Shown here: piece after piece, positions 1-10,434 of the stretch | Numbering within the stretch: the stretch's first letter is position 1 | Layout of the letters: each line of letters begins with the position of its first letter | DNA from: Rana temporaria | Taxonomy: Eukaryota; Chordata; Amphibia; Anura; Ranidae | Length of the DNA stretch: 64,000 nt | Direction of reading: 5' to 3' | NCBI RefSeq assembly: GCF_905171775.1 | Contig: NC_053491.1 | Location: 224,726,486-224,790,485 of the forward strand | Position numbers and translations under genes: made by a program | Notes under the pieces: generated by a model | The model's input: the letters and a program-made list of their open reading frames with translations, nothing else | Told to the model about the DNA's origin: nothing | The model's database searches: none

Positions 1-193
1 TTTTAGAGAGCTGGACCCTGGGCCCAGAACTTAGAAACCTTTGGGTACCTAAAGTTTTCTGTTGCCAGGGTGCTATATGGGCCCAGGACAGTGGATCCTT
101 CATAGGAACCCAGGGCCTGAAGGTCTAGACATCCCCACAGAGATGGGGGAAGATTGGGCCTCTTGCTTGGCAAAGTCCTGCGGCATGGAGCAG

Positions 194-1041
194 GTAAGTG
201 AGGGGAAAACTTGCGGAACTTGGTTCTTAGCAGGTTTTTTTCTGGGGGGTCACAGGGGACATGCCTAAAGTTATGCACTGCATCTGGCAAACTAGTCACA
301 TATCATAAAGATAGGATGGCTCTCTATGTATTATTCCCCATAAGATGTGACCTCCCTTGTAGTGTTGGAAAAGCATTGAGTGGGGCCTGTGTTATATAAA
401 AATATATGTGTGTGTCAGAGAGCTTTGCTTACCTGCAGGCCTCCAGGCGATGCTCCATTCAGTCTTCCTCCTCAGAGCCTGCAAGCAGGCAAAACGCTGG
501 CCTCCTCATGGTTCCAGGCTGCAGGCCGCAGTTTGCTGGAACAGAGAGGTCCCTTCCTCCCAAAATCCCCCCCCCCTCCCCCTGTCGGGAGGGGCATTTC
601 CTGTTTGAGGTTGCTGGGGGGGAAGGGCGGGTCAGTGGCTTAAAGGAAGGGGCGGCCCTTCCTTGTTTGTTCCATCAATACTTTGGAACTGAGGACATAG
701 ACCAGAGTGGCAGCACGGGGCGCCGAGGACACACAGTGGCCAGAAAGGATATTGCAGTCTTCAGAGGACTGTTTTGTCAAGCCTAGAAATAGGCTGTTTC
801 TTTTCCATCTCATAGTTTTTCTTTGCAATACTACTCAGGGGGACAGAATGTTTTTTCTTTCCTGGATTTGAAACAAAAACGAAAAAAAAAAAAAAAAAAA
901 AAAAAGTCATCTAGGGGAGAGGAAGCATTTTTTTATCCCCCAAACAGGTGTTTGGACAATTAACTTTTATAGTTCCAAATACCAATAGGTAGCAGGTGTA
1001 CCTCGGTATTGTACCATGGTATGCCGCTGTTTTCCCTACAG
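194..1041 (+). other. Possible 5' leader intron of DIRS copy A
   Basis: A consensus 5' splice donor (gagCAG|GTAAGTGAG) lies at 191-199. A pyrimidine-rich acceptor (ttttccctacAG) ends at 1041, and a second acceptor-like AG lies near 994. Copy B keeps the donor (GAGCAG|GTAAGA, at 16143 on the minus strand). The interval has no ORF resembling a DIRS protein. This is inferred from splice motifs only, and the acceptor is not clearly homologous in the two copies. Confidence 0.3.
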
Positions 1042-2284
1042 GGAGCCTTGGGGCCATCGGGATCTGGGGCTGGAGCTGACGCGGGTCAGTCCAGCCCTAA
1101 GATGGTCACGGAGGAGGTATTACTCACCTCTTTAAAAGAGATGAGAAAAGCATGGGAAAAAAAAAAAAAAAATGATATCCGCAGCTATGCGGGGCAGTAA
1201 GCGGAATAGATCTCCGTCGCCCGAGCGCGGACCCTCAGAAGAGGAGGTCCTTTCCTCAGGGGAATTGGACGACCTCTTGGACACGGACCAAGTAGGTTCA
1301 GGGATCGAAGACCCGGATACAGAGGAGTCTGGGGCAGTCTCCCTGAGGGAGAGCTGGTGGATTCAAGGATTGTCGGACTTGGTCCATAGGACATTCAACT
1401 TGCCAGTACCAGATCTCCAGGTATCGACGGTTTCAGCTTTGGGCTCACTGAGGGCGCCTCAAAGCAATGCTGTGTTTCCGATCCATCCTCTATTAGAGGG
1501 AATTTTGTTCCAAGATTGGAACAAGCCAGATAGGATCTTCTTACCACCTAAAAGGTTCTCTGTCCTATATCCTATGGAAGAAAAATTTTCCAAAAGATGG
1601 GCTACTCCTGCAGTGGACGCAGCCATCTCATGTGTTAACAGATCGTTAACATGCCCTGTAGAAAACATACAGGTGTTCAAGGATCCAGTTGATAAGCGCT
1701 TGGAAGCACTACTTAAGAACTCCTTCACTACTGCAGGGGCAGTAGTACAGCCAGCTGTGGCTGCGATTGGGGTCGCTCAAGCATTATCGGATCAATTTAA
1801 GCAGATGCTTAAACTTATTCCGGCCCAGCAGGCAGAAAAATTTTCGGATGTCCCTAAGGCCATATGTTTTACGGTAGACGCAATCAAGGATTCTATCCAG
1901 CAAGCGTCACGTTTATCGTTATCCCTTATCCATATGAGAAGACTCTTATGGTTAAAAAGCTGGGAGGCTGAGCCCCCATGCAAGAAGCTCCTGGTAGGGT
2001 TCCCCTTCCATGGAGGACGACTCTTCGGAGAAGACCTAGATAAATACATTCAGACCATTTCAAACGGCAAGAGTACTCTCTTGCCAACTAAGAAGAAGGT
2101 TCAGGGACCTGCGTTTAAACGACAGTATTCCCCTGGGCAGGGGCCCTCTAATGCCAAGCAGTATCGACGGCCTCCTGCAAAAGCAAACTTCGGCTTCAAC
2201 AGCAGATCACAAGGACAGGCTGTTAGAGGCAAAAGGCAGTGGTTTCGCAAACCAGCAAAACCAGCCCCCAAGCCAACCTTATGA
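1021..2284 (+). pseudogene. DIRS copy A gag (frameshifted)
   Basis: This is the capsid-like gag ORF of copy A. The first part, from the ATG at 1021, reads in one frame to the A16 run at 1157-1172. The rest, in another frame from 1172 to the TGA at 2284, aligns along its length with gag of copy B, including the block NAVFPIHPLLEGILFQDW, the LYPMEEKFSKRW motif, PVDKRLEALLKNSF and a basic, R/K/Q-rich C-terminus. One net frame change in the A run separates the halves, which suggests homopolymer slippage. The last part overlaps the RT ORF in a different frame. The role in particle formation is inferred from position; DIRS gag proteins have few named domains. Confidence 0.75.
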
Positions 2285-4175
2285 AGGGGCGCCCCCACCC
2301 ACGAAGGTGGGGGGAAGGCTGCGACTCTTTTCAGAGATTTGGGAAGCCAGCATTCCCGACGAGTGGGTACGGTCTTCCGTGGCCACAGGCTACAAATTAG
2401 ATTTCCTAAGGTTTCCTCCTCCTCATTTCCAGAAGTCGAGGATTCCAAACGATCCGGAAAAGGGAGCCGCATTAAGATCGGCATTAGATCATCTACTTTC
2501 CCAGGAAGTAATAGTAGAGGTACCAGTCCTGGAACAGGGGCTGGGTTTCTACTCCAACCTATTCATCATCCCAAAATCCAATGGAGATGTCAGGCCAATT
2601 TTGGACCTAAAGATGGTAAATGCATATCTAAAGATCCGCTCATTTCGGATGGAATCCGTGCGGTCAGCAGCTGCCACACTCCAGAAGGACGACTTCATGG
2701 CGTCCATAGACATAAAGGATGCCTACCTTCATGTTCCAATTTATCAGCCACATCAAAGATATCTACGCTTCATGGTGGCTTCGCGTCACTTCCAATTCGT
2801 GGCGCTTCCCTTCGGGTTGGCTACGGCCCCCCGGGTGTTCACGAAGGTCCTAGCTCCAATCCTAGCCAAACTAAGGATCCAAGGGGTCACGATCCTAGCA
2901 TACCTGGACGACCTCCTAGTCATAGATCACTCGTCTCCCGGCTTGGAGCGAGCAGTGGCCCTCACGGTCCAATACCTCGAGAGGTTCGGCTGGGTCCTAA
3001 ATCGAGAAAAGTCAGCTTTCCAGCCCACAAAGCAGTTGGAATATCTCGGCATGAGATTAGACACAGAACAACAAGGAGTGTTCCTACCTCTGAGGAAGGT
3101 AAAAGCCATCAAGGAATTAATCCTACTGGTTCTAAGCAAGAAAGAACCGACTATTCGCCTATGTATGAGGTTACTAGGCAAGATGGTGGCCACATTCGAG
3201 GCGGTACCATACGCCCAGAGCCACACTCGCATCCTACAGGCAGCCATCCTGTCAGCATGGAGCAGAAGGCCACAGGCCTTGGATATCCCGTTGCCGCTCT
3301 CATCAAGAGTCCGACAAAGTCTGTGTTGGTGGTTAGACCCTCAGAATCTACTGAAGGGGAGGTCTTTCAGCCCAGTGGCTTGGAAGATAGTGACCACAGA
3401 CGCCAGCCTGACGGGCTGGGGAGCAATTTTGGATGGTTGCACTCGCCAAGGTACTTGGGCAAAGCCAGAGAAGCAGTTGCCCATCAACATCTTGGAGCTC
3501 AGAGCTGCTCGACTAGCCCTCAGGGCTTGGACGTCAAAATTGCAGGGGTTCCCGGTGAGAATTCAATCAGACAATGCCACGGCCGTGGCACACATAAATC
3601 ACCAAGGGGGAACCAGGAGTCAAACCGCTCAGAGAGAGGTGAGCTTGATTCTTCTATGGGCAGAGGCTCATGTGCCCTGCATATCGGCAATATTCATTCC
3701 AGGAGTGGACAACTTTCAGGCGGACTTCTTAAGCCGCCAGACTCTATGGCCGGGGGAATGGTCTCTGCATCCACTAGTCTTTCAAGCACTCTGCCAAAGA
3801 TGGGGAGTGCCGGACGTGGATATCATGGCATCGAGACTCAACAAGAAACTAGACAGGTTCATGTCCCGCTCAAGGGATCCGATGGCCTGCGGAACCGATG
3901 CGTTGGTTTGCCCTTGGCATCAGTTCAAACTTCTTTATGCGTTTCCCCCGCTCCAGTTACTACCCCGCCTGCTGCGCAGGATCCGGGTGGAGCACATACC
4001 AGTCATCCTGGTAGCTCCAGCATGGCCCAGAAGGGCATGGTACTCACTAATCTTAAGGATGGTAGTGGGAGACCCTTGGACTCTTCCTCTACGGCCAGAC
4101 CTGCTATCGCAAGGTCCGATCCTCCACCCTGCCTTACGGCATCTAAATTTGACGGCCTGGAAGCTGAATCCCTGA
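2151..4175 (+). CDS. DIRS copy A reverse transcriptase - RNase H - methylase-like polyprotein
   Basis: This 674-codon open frame is colinear with the 714-aa protein of copy B, minus 40 N-terminal residues and without internal indels. RT motifs are visible: IDIKDAY (motif A, about residues 187-193), PFGLATAPRVF (B, about 220-230) and YLDD (C, about 251-254). An RNase H domain follows, with TTDASLTGWG, ILELRAARLAL, SDNATAVAHIN and NFQADFLSR. The C-terminal DIRS 'MT' region contains VDIMASRLNKK, DALVCPWHQF, YAFPP and VAPAWPRRAWY. It would copy element RNA into DNA. The true start is uncertain because the ORF overlaps gag; 2151 is simply the first possible start codon in the frame. Its integrity contrasts with the broken flanking ORFs. 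Confidence 0.85.
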   Translation: MPSSIDGLLQKQTSASTADHKDRLLEAKGSGFANQQNQPPSQPYEGAPPPTKVGGRLRLFSEIWEASIPDEWVRSSVATGYKLDFLRFPPPHFQKSRIPNDPEKGAALRSALDHLLSQEVIVEVPVLEQGLGFYSNLFIIPKSNGDVRPILDLKMVNAYLKIRSFRMESVRSAAATLQKDDFMASIDIKDAYLHVPIYQPHQRYLRFMVASRHFQFVALPFGLATAPRVFTKVLAPILAKLRIQGVTILAYLDDLLVIDHSSPGLERAVALTVQYLERFGWVLNREKSAFQPTKQLEYLGMRLDTEQQGVFLPLRKVKAIKELILLVLSKKEPTIRLCMRLLGKMVATFEAVPYAQSHTRILQAAILSAWSRRPQALDIPLPLSSRVRQSLCWWLDPQNLLKGRSFSPVAWKIVTTDASLTGWGAILDGCTRQGTWAKPEKQLPINILELRAARLALRAWTSKLQGFPVRIQSDNATAVAHINHQGGTRSQTAQREVSLILLWAEAHVPCISAIFIPGVDNFQADFLSRQTLWPGEWSLHPLVFQALCQRWGVPDVDIMASRLNKKLDRFMSRSRDPMACGTDALVCPWHQFKLLYAFPPLQLLPRLLRRIRVEHIPVILVAPAWPRRAWYSLILRMVVGDPWTLPLRPDLLSQGPILHPALRHLNLTAWKLNP

Positions 4176-5192
4176 TTCTCAGGGGTAGAGGTCTGTCTCA
4201 GAAAGTAATCTCTACCCTAATCAGAGCCAGGAAACCGGTCTCTAGGGTGATTTATTACAGGGTCTGGAAGGCCTATGTAGGCTGGTGTGAGTCCAAGCGA
4301 TGGCTTTCTCGCAAATTTACCATCGATAGAGTATTAAGTTTTCTCCAGCTAGGAGTGGATAAAGGATTGGCATTAAGCACAATCAAAGGACAGATTTCTG
4401 CTCTGTCAGTGTGGTTTCAGCGGCCGCTGGCCACCCACTCGCTGGTTAAGACCTTCCTTCAAGGGGTCTTACGTATTAGACCTCCAGTTAAATCCCCGCT
4501 TTGTCCGTGGGATTTAAATCTTGTTCTGTCAAAGTTTACAGAAACAACCGTTTGAGCCGTTGGCTGATATTCCTTTGGTTCTACTGACAAGGAAGTTAGT
4601 ATTTTTGGTTGCCATAGTTTCCGCAAGAAGAGTTTCGGAGCTGGCAGCCTTATCCTGTAAGGAACCATATCTTGTTTTTCATAAGGACAGGGTCGTTCTC
4701 CGCCCTCATCCTTCCTTCCTTCCGAAGGTCATATCCAGTTTTCATTTGAACCAGGATTTGGTATTACCATCCTTCTTCCCTAAACCTACTTCCAGATAGG
4801 AAGGGTTGCTGCATACCTTGGATATTGTCAGGGCCATGAAGGCCTATCTTAAAGCTACAAAGAAGATCCGGAAGACAGATGTGCTGTTCATTCTACCGGA
4901 TGGGCCCAAGAAGGGGCAGGCAGCTGCAAAGTCCACCATTTCTAGGTGGATTAAGCAATTAATCACTCAGGCCTACGGCTTGAAAGGGTTGCCTCCTCCA
5001 GTATCATTAAAGGCTCATTCTACTAGAGCCATGGGCGCCTCCTGGGCAGCACACCACCAGATCTCTATGGCTCAAGTTTGCAAGGCGGCAACCTGGTCTT
5101 CTGTCCACACGTTTACAAAATTCTACAAGTTGGACGTAAGAAGGAATACTGATAGTGCCTTCGGGCAGGCAGTGCTGCAGGCTGCAGTTTGA
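4037..5192 (+). pseudogene. DIRS copy A tyrosine recombinase (frameshift plus stop)
   Basis: This is the DIRS-family tyrosine recombinase that would integrate the circular DNA copy. Homology to copy B starts near 4169 (SLILRGRGL); the nearest upstream ATG in frame is at 4037. The catalytic set is recognisable: SARRVSEL (first Arg, near 4622), the KAHSTR His-Arg pair (near 5011-5028), ATWSSVHTF and the nucleophile Tyr in FTKFY (near 5125). Compared with copy B there is a 1-base insertion near 4530-4545 and an AAG-to-TAG change at 4797-4799. Both lie inside the recombinase domain, so this copy cannot make a full enzyme. The final QAVLQAAV matches copy B's end. Confidence 0.82.
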
Positions 5193-5343
5193 GACCCTCG
5201 GATTCCGGGGGCTCCTCTTGTTCGAGTTAAATTTAAAAATTTTTATTTTTCTCAACTAAGTTGGATTTATTATGATTTGAGTATATCTCTAAATTAAATC
5301 CTTTTGTCTTGGAGATGTTCTCCCTCCCCTCATTGTAAGCATT

Positions 5344-5404
5344 GCTTTGGGACATCCCATATAGTAATGAATGCCGCTCTGTGTCCCGTGATGTACGATA
5401 AAGA
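5344..5404 (+). repeat. Internal complementary region of DIRS copy A
   Basis: The segment around GGGACATCCCATATAG and GTGTCCCGTGATGTACG carries the same end-type sequence as the terminal repeats, placed next to the 3' terminus. In DIRS elements an internal region complementary to the outer ends guides formation of a circular DNA intermediate. In copy B the equivalent segment (10730-10782) is the exact inverse of the outer 5' end, which supports this reading. Confidence 0.6.
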
Positions 5405-5408
5405 AAAA

Positions 5409-5702
5409 GAGATTTTTAATACAGCTTACCTGTAAAATCTTTTTCTTGGAGTACATCACGGGACACAGAGCTCCCACCCCTCTTTTTTTGAGGACCATTT
5501 TGGGAGGCATACTGCTTGCTACAAAACTGAGGTACTCCTCCTGTGGGAGGGGGTTATATAGGGAGGGGCATTTCCTGTTTGAGATTGCCAGTGTCTACAC
5601 CTGAAGGTACTCCATATAACCCATATAGTAATGAATGCCGCTCTGTGTCCCGTGATGTACTCCAAGAAAAAGATTTTACAGGTAAGCTGTATTAAAAATC
5701 TC
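5409..5702 (+). repeat. 3' terminal inverted-repeat unit of DIRS copy A
   Basis: Two 63-bp arms, 5409-5471 and 5640-5702, are near-perfect inverse complements and enclose about 168 bp containing a TATATA-bearing G-rich segment. Each arm carries CTGTGTCCCGTGATGTAC and a motif identical to a 5' splice donor (TTTACAG|GTAAGCTG, reading outward on the plus strand in the right arm). The same unit, reversed, ends copy B at 10435-10729. Confidence 0.8.
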
Positions 5703-6321
5703 TTTATCAACATCCACTAGCAAACATATAAAATCGTTCTTTATGTTAATAATGCATTATGCTCGGATATCTGAAAAAATAAATAAAAAAATGTGTCCGG
5801 AACTCCGCTTTAAGGGCAATCTTTAATAAAGTTGTGGTAGCATTTCTCATAAAGTTTGCCTAAAGGCTATCTGAAGGAAGAAAAAAAAAACGTAGGAGTG
5901 TTAAAATTCCAGCCACCTTTAATAAACAAGCGTAATCTTTGTTGTGAAAACTGCTGGCGGCACAAATCACGTTAGCAGATAGAAAACTGAAAGTCATACT
6001 GGACTTCCTATTAACCCAGATAAGATAAACATTGAGAGAAAAAGACAATGTCTAGGATTTCACAGGGCAAAAGGTAAAAGGTGAGCATTAATCCAAAACC
6101 TGTTCCACTTTGAGAATAGTCAAAAATTATTCGTTTTGTATAGAGATCCAGAAGAAGGGACAACTGAGGCTGCACGAGAGACAGAGGCATTTGGTCTCAA
6201 ATAAAAGACAGTCCCACCAAACGAGGGATGGTTGGGAGCTATCAGCTATGTCCCTGTATCAGCTATGTCGGTAAGTAGGCTTGGTTTTTCCCTGGGCATT
6301 CCCCAGGTTTTTGTTGTTATC
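5703..6321. other. Spacer without recognised gene
   Basis: AT-rich sequence between DIRS copy A and a hAT-type hairpin element. It contains a short phrase seen in other repeats of this window (AACTCCGCTTTAAGG, about 5798-5815) and three copies of ATCAGCTATGTC between about 6238 and 6330. No exon, RNA gene or intact ORF was recognised. Confidence 0.5.
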
Positions 6322-6329
6322 AGCTATGT

Positions 6330-6488
6330 CCCTCTTCTGCAATTAGCGGACCTCCAGCTGTTGCAAAACTACAAGTCCCATCATGCCTCTGCCTCTGGGT
6401 GTCATGCTTGTGGCTGTCAGAGTCTTGCTATGCCTCATGGGACTTGTAGTTCTGCAACAGCTGGAGGTCCGCTTATTGCATATCCCTG
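6330..6488. mobile_element. hAT-type hairpin MITE with 8-bp target duplication
   Basis: A 159-bp element with long inverted arms (GCGGACCTCCAGCTGTTGCA near the left, its inverse on the right) flanked by AGCTATGT at 6322-6329 and again at 6489-6496. An 8-bp duplication is the mark of hAT-superfamily insertion. The right tip reads TATCCCTG; the left tip has diverged (CCCTCTTCT). A second copy in the opposite orientation lies at 43388-43544 with its own 8-bp duplication. Confidence 0.8.
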
Positions 6489-6703
6489 AGCTATGTTAAC
6501 CTGCCACATTGTACTGCCCTGTTCTCCAGAGGCAGAGCCTTGCACATTTCAAATTCTGACTTGCAGAAAGTGTTAGATGCCTGCTCTACAGTGGTTTTGT
6601 TACTTTACTCTCGTTAGTGAAGTTTGGTTTAAGCCATTCAGTTGATTTGTGCATCATGTGATGCACAATCAGGGCAACTTATGTGCAGGGTACTCTGCGG
6701 ATC

Positions 6704-7640
6704 TTAACCACTTCCCAGCCAGGCCAATTCTGGCACTTCGCTTCTACATGTAAAAATCATAATTTTTTTCTAGAAAATTACTCAGAACCTCCAAACATTA
6801 TATTATATTTTTTAGAAGAGTTCCTAGGGGTCGTTGCAACTTTTTATGTCACACGGTATTTGCGCAGCGATTGTTCAAACGCAATTTTTTTGAAAAATAA
6901 TAATACCCTTTGTTCCACTTGACCCTCCCTTCTAGATTGTAAGCTCTAACGAGCAGGGCCCTCTGATCCCTCCTGTATTGATTGTATTGTGACTGTACCG
7001 TCTTCCCTGATGTAAAGCGCTGCGCAAACTGTTGGCGCTATATAAATCCTGTATAATAATAATAATAATAAAAAAAACAGTAAAGTTAGCACAATTTTTT
7101 TTGTATAATGTGAAAGATGATGTTACGTCGTAGATAGATACACAACACGCTTTAAAATTGCACACACTCGTGGAATGACGCCAAACTTTGGTACTTAAAA
7201 ATCTCCATAGGCGACGCTTTAATTTTTTTTAAAGGTTACATGTTTAGAGTTACAGAGGAGGTCTTGGGCTAGAGTTGTGTGATTTGAACGTAGTTTACAT
7301 ATTTGGGCGCGACTTATGTATGCGTTTGCTTCTGTGCGCGAGCACGTGGGGACAGGGAGGCACTTACATTTTTTCGTTTTGTTTTTTTATTCTTTATTTT
7401 ATTTAATTTTTTGTAACACTTTCTCTTTAAAAAAAAAAAAATTTGATCACTTTTATTCCTATTACAAGGAATGTAAACATCCCTTGTAATAGGAATAGTG
7501 CGCGACAGTCGCTATGATTGTTCTTACGGTGCACAGAATCGACGGCTGAAAAAAATTATATCTGGATGATGCAGGCATCATTCAGATATCCCCAAAGTCC
7601 AGGATGGCCTATGGGCGGCAAGTAAACGAAGAGGTGGTTG
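6704..7640 (+). repeat. TTAA-type dispersed repeat, left end intact, right end unclear
   Basis: The repeat starts TTAACCACTTCCC at 6704, the same tip as the piggyBac-type elements elsewhere in the window. Its interior resembles, sometimes in inverse orientation, segments at 20395-20940, 27360-27600 and 43938-44711 (for example the phrase CATTCCACGAG or its inverse). No matching right tip was found. The repeat is interrupted by an L2-type tail at about 6921-7072. Confidence 0.5.
6921..7072 (+). mobile_element. LINE/SINE 3' tail of L2 type with (TAA)n
   Basis: This short fragment contains AGATTGTAAGCTCTAACGAG, GCGCTGCGCAAACTG and GGCGCTATATAAATCC followed by a (TAA)n microsatellite. This is the usual end of L2-like LINE-derived repeats in vertebrates. 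It carries no coding sequence and looks like a 5'-truncated insertion within the surrounding TTAA-type repeat. Confidence 0.6.
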
Positions 7641-8560
7641 TGCGACGTCGAAGGCTGGTACCAACATCTTTTTCTGGGGGGGGGGCAAGGACGTGATGAG
7701 GGGGCAATGGCAATTTGAACAGGCATTCTAACTGGTCAGACAGATCATACCCCAGAGCAGTGACTGGATGGCAACCTCCCATAGATATAAGGCCATTTCT
7801 TAATTATGGGAATTTATACTGTATGTCTGTGGGCACTTTGGACTGATACATGAAAGCATTTGTTAACCCCCCAAAAAAATGCATCCTGTCTCTTTAAAGC
7901 ATGTTATACAGCACAGTGCTGTGTCATTTGGCCCCCTGTAACACCTGGCTGATCCTGCCAGGCTATGCTTTCCCCTCTGTACACTGTCCACGGTGTAGCA
8001 TGGCTGCTGAGCCCTGACACCGTGGTCAGTTTACATGCCTCCGTCATCCACAGCCCTCCTGTCCTACGTGCTCCTCTGTCCTCCTACTCCCACCCCTCCC
8101 TGCCTCTGTGTGAGTGCCAGCCTCCTCTGCTCCTGCTGCTCTCATAACATTAAAAAAAAAATGCCTTCTTTTGTATATCACAAATAGAAATGTCAGCTTT
8201 GGATGGTAACTGGAAGGGGGATTTACTTGCCAGCTTCCTAAGACTGATGGAAACTAACACAGACCTTTGAACCTGTTGCCCACAGAATGCAGATTGCACA
8301 GTTATTATCTTGGTGTAGTCTGCATTCTATGGGCTACAGCCCCCTCTTGGTTTATTTCCATATCAGTGCAGAACCTGTGTGGAAATAGCCATAGAATAAC
8401 CCTAAGGGCACATTTTGATTTATTCATGCGCGCACAGGTGCAGTTTTTTGTTGTGTTAGGCCAGTGTTGACTAAATTAATACTATTTAGACGAATAAAAC
8501 TTAAACAACTGAGATGACTAAACTACGACTAAAACTAAAATTACATTTTAGTTAAAAGAC
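7641..8560. other. Non-coding stretch, nothing recognised except a short hairpin
   Basis: No gene seen. It includes a G9 run near 7676, an imperfect hairpin near 8279-8335 (CCCACAGAATGCAGATTGCA opposite TCTGCATTCTATGGGCT), and from about 8463 a low-complexity CTAAAAC-rich repeat that also flanks the next two elements (again at about 9300-9420). Confidence 0.45.
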
Positions 8561-8563
8561 TAA

Positions 8564-9122
8564 TGCCGCGTACACAGGATCGGTCAAACCAATGAGAACG
8601 GTCTGATGGACCGTTTTCATCGGACCAAAACGATCGTGTGTAGGCCCCATCGGTTATTTATCCATAGGTTAAAAAAAAGCAATCTTGTTTTAAATTTAAC
8701 CGATGGATACCTAACCGATAGAAAAAAAAATGATCGTTTGTAGGCACGTCCATCGGTTAAAAATCCACGCATGTTTAGACTAAATTAGGGGACGGGACGG
8801 GAGCGCTCGTTCTGGTAAAACTAGCATTCATTATGGAGCTAGCACATTCATCAAGCTGTAACAGACAGAAAAGCGTGAATCGGCTCTAACCAAACTTTTA
8901 CTAACACGCAGTAACATGGAATCAGCAAAAGCAGCCCCAAGGGTGGCGCCATTGGATTTGAACTTCCCCTTTATAGTGCCGTCGTACGTGGTTTACGTGA
9001 CCGCGTTCTGACACAATCGCTTTTTTAACCGAAGGGTTGTAGGCACGAATGACCATCAGTCAGCTTCATCGGTTAACCATCAGACCGTTTTCATCGGATG
9101 GACCGATCGTGTGTACAGGGCA
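8564..9122. mobile_element. Inverted-repeat element with 'GTACACA' tips and TAA duplication
   Basis: The tips TGCCGCGTACACAGGATCGG and CCGATCGTGTGTACAGGGCA are inverse to each other and are flanked by TAA at 8561-8563 and 9123-9125. A 3-bp TAA/TTA duplication fits PIF/Harbinger-type insertion. The core (GGGAGCGCTCGTTCTGGTAA, AGCAGCCCCAAGGGTGGCG) is shared with the neighbouring element at about 9418-9984. It has no transposase, so it is a non-autonomous element. Confidence 0.6.
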
Positions 9123-9417
9123 TAAGACTAAAACAAATTGAAATTTGACTTGGTCTGACACTGGTCTGTAGTGCATGTTCATACCTCAATACCATAAATA
9201 ATAACAAATTAGATTTTTCACTCCAGTAGTATATAATATTTTTGTAAATTGTAGAGAAATGTTAAATAGTGAATTACAATTTGATTACACGCATTCGATT
9301 TTAGACAACTAAATTGTACTGGAGATTTAGTCGACTTAATACTAAAAACTAAAACAAACAATTGCAGAAGACTAAAATGGGACTTAAACTAAAATGCCAG
9401 TTTAGTCCTAGGTCTTA

Positions 9418-9984
9418 TGCTTTACTATAATTTTTCGGCATTAAAAAAATTATGTTTTAAAAAAATGTCATTTAAAATGATCGTGTGTGGGCTGCACATA
9501 ATTTTTCGGGTTCTGAAAAACGACAATTTTTTTTCTCGAACATGCTGCATTTTTTAACGACATTTTAAACAATGTCGTTTTTCAGGTTGTAAAAAATGAT
9601 CGTGTGTGGGCTAAAACGACGTTAAAAACCCGCGCATGCTCAGAAGCAAGTTATGAGACGGGAGCGCTCGTTCTGGTAAAACTACCGCTCGTAATGGAGT
9701 AAGCACATTCATCACGCTGTAACAGATAGTAAAAGACGATTCACGCTTTTCTAACACAAAATCAGCTAAAGCAGCCCCAAGGGTGGCGTCATCCGCATGG
9801 AACTTTCCCTTTATAGTGCCGTTGTACGTGTCGTACATCACCGCGCTTTGCTAGAGCATTTTTTTAAAAACGATCGTGTGTGGGCAACGTCGTTTTAATG
9901 ATGAAGTTGGAAAAAATGAAGTTTTTTCGAGATGCTGAAAAACTTATTTTTTTTCATGCCGAAAAATTATCGTGTGTACGTGGC
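9418..9984. mobile_element. Second inverted-repeat element sharing a core with 8564-9122
   Basis: The tips contain ATAATTTTTCGGCA on the left and the inverse TGCCGAAAAATTAT followed by CGTGTGTACGTGGCC on the right. The inner core repeats the same phrases as the preceding element (GGGAGCGCTCGTTCTGGTAA, AGCAGCCCCAAGGGTGGCG), while the arms differ. The left tip is degraded, so the boundary is approximate. Confidence 0.5.
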
Positions 9985-10434
9985 CTAAGACTAAAACTAA
10001 ATCGAAATTTGCTGCCAAAATTAACACTGTTAGGCGGGTGCGCTGTCCTGCATCAACATCTGTTTCCTTTGAGCACGGATATGCATTCTGATGTGTGTTG
10101 ACGCACAGTGTCAATGTTTTTCTTTATTGTAAAAAAAGTTGCAGTATAGAGGGTGACCGCTAGTGACCAAGGCTTGTTAATACTGGCTTCCAATACATCA
10201 AAACACGTTATTAATTTTAAAGCATTGTCGCTGACTTCTATGGGCCTACAATGCATTAAAAAAAAAAAAAATAGATATGTATTTTTTAAAATGCACTGCA
10301 CTGCAGCGCTGAGATGGGAACAAGCACTATATTTGTTAAAGGGAAGTTGGATGCATCCGTTTTAGCGTGTTATAACAAAATAGTGATAACAGGCCCTTAA
10401 AGCAGAACTAAAAGGGCAAAAAAACAACAAATAA

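Larger units (their letters stand above)
1..5702 (+). mobile_element. DIRS-like tyrosine-recombinase retroelement, copy A (left end outside window)
   Basis: The element carries gag, a reverse transcriptase/RNase H/methylase-like ORF and a tyrosine recombinase in order, which is the DIRS layout. It ends in a compound inverted-repeat terminus at 5409-5702. The leader at 1-300 matches the leader of minus-strand copy B (about 16340 down to 16100), so the 5' end and its terminal repeat lie left of base 1. The RT ORF is intact. Gag has a frameshift in a 16-A run, and the recombinase has one frameshift plus one stop, so this copy is not autonomous. DIRS elements are thought to insert through recombinase action on a circular DNA without a target duplication; none was seen at the right end. 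Confidence 0.88.
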
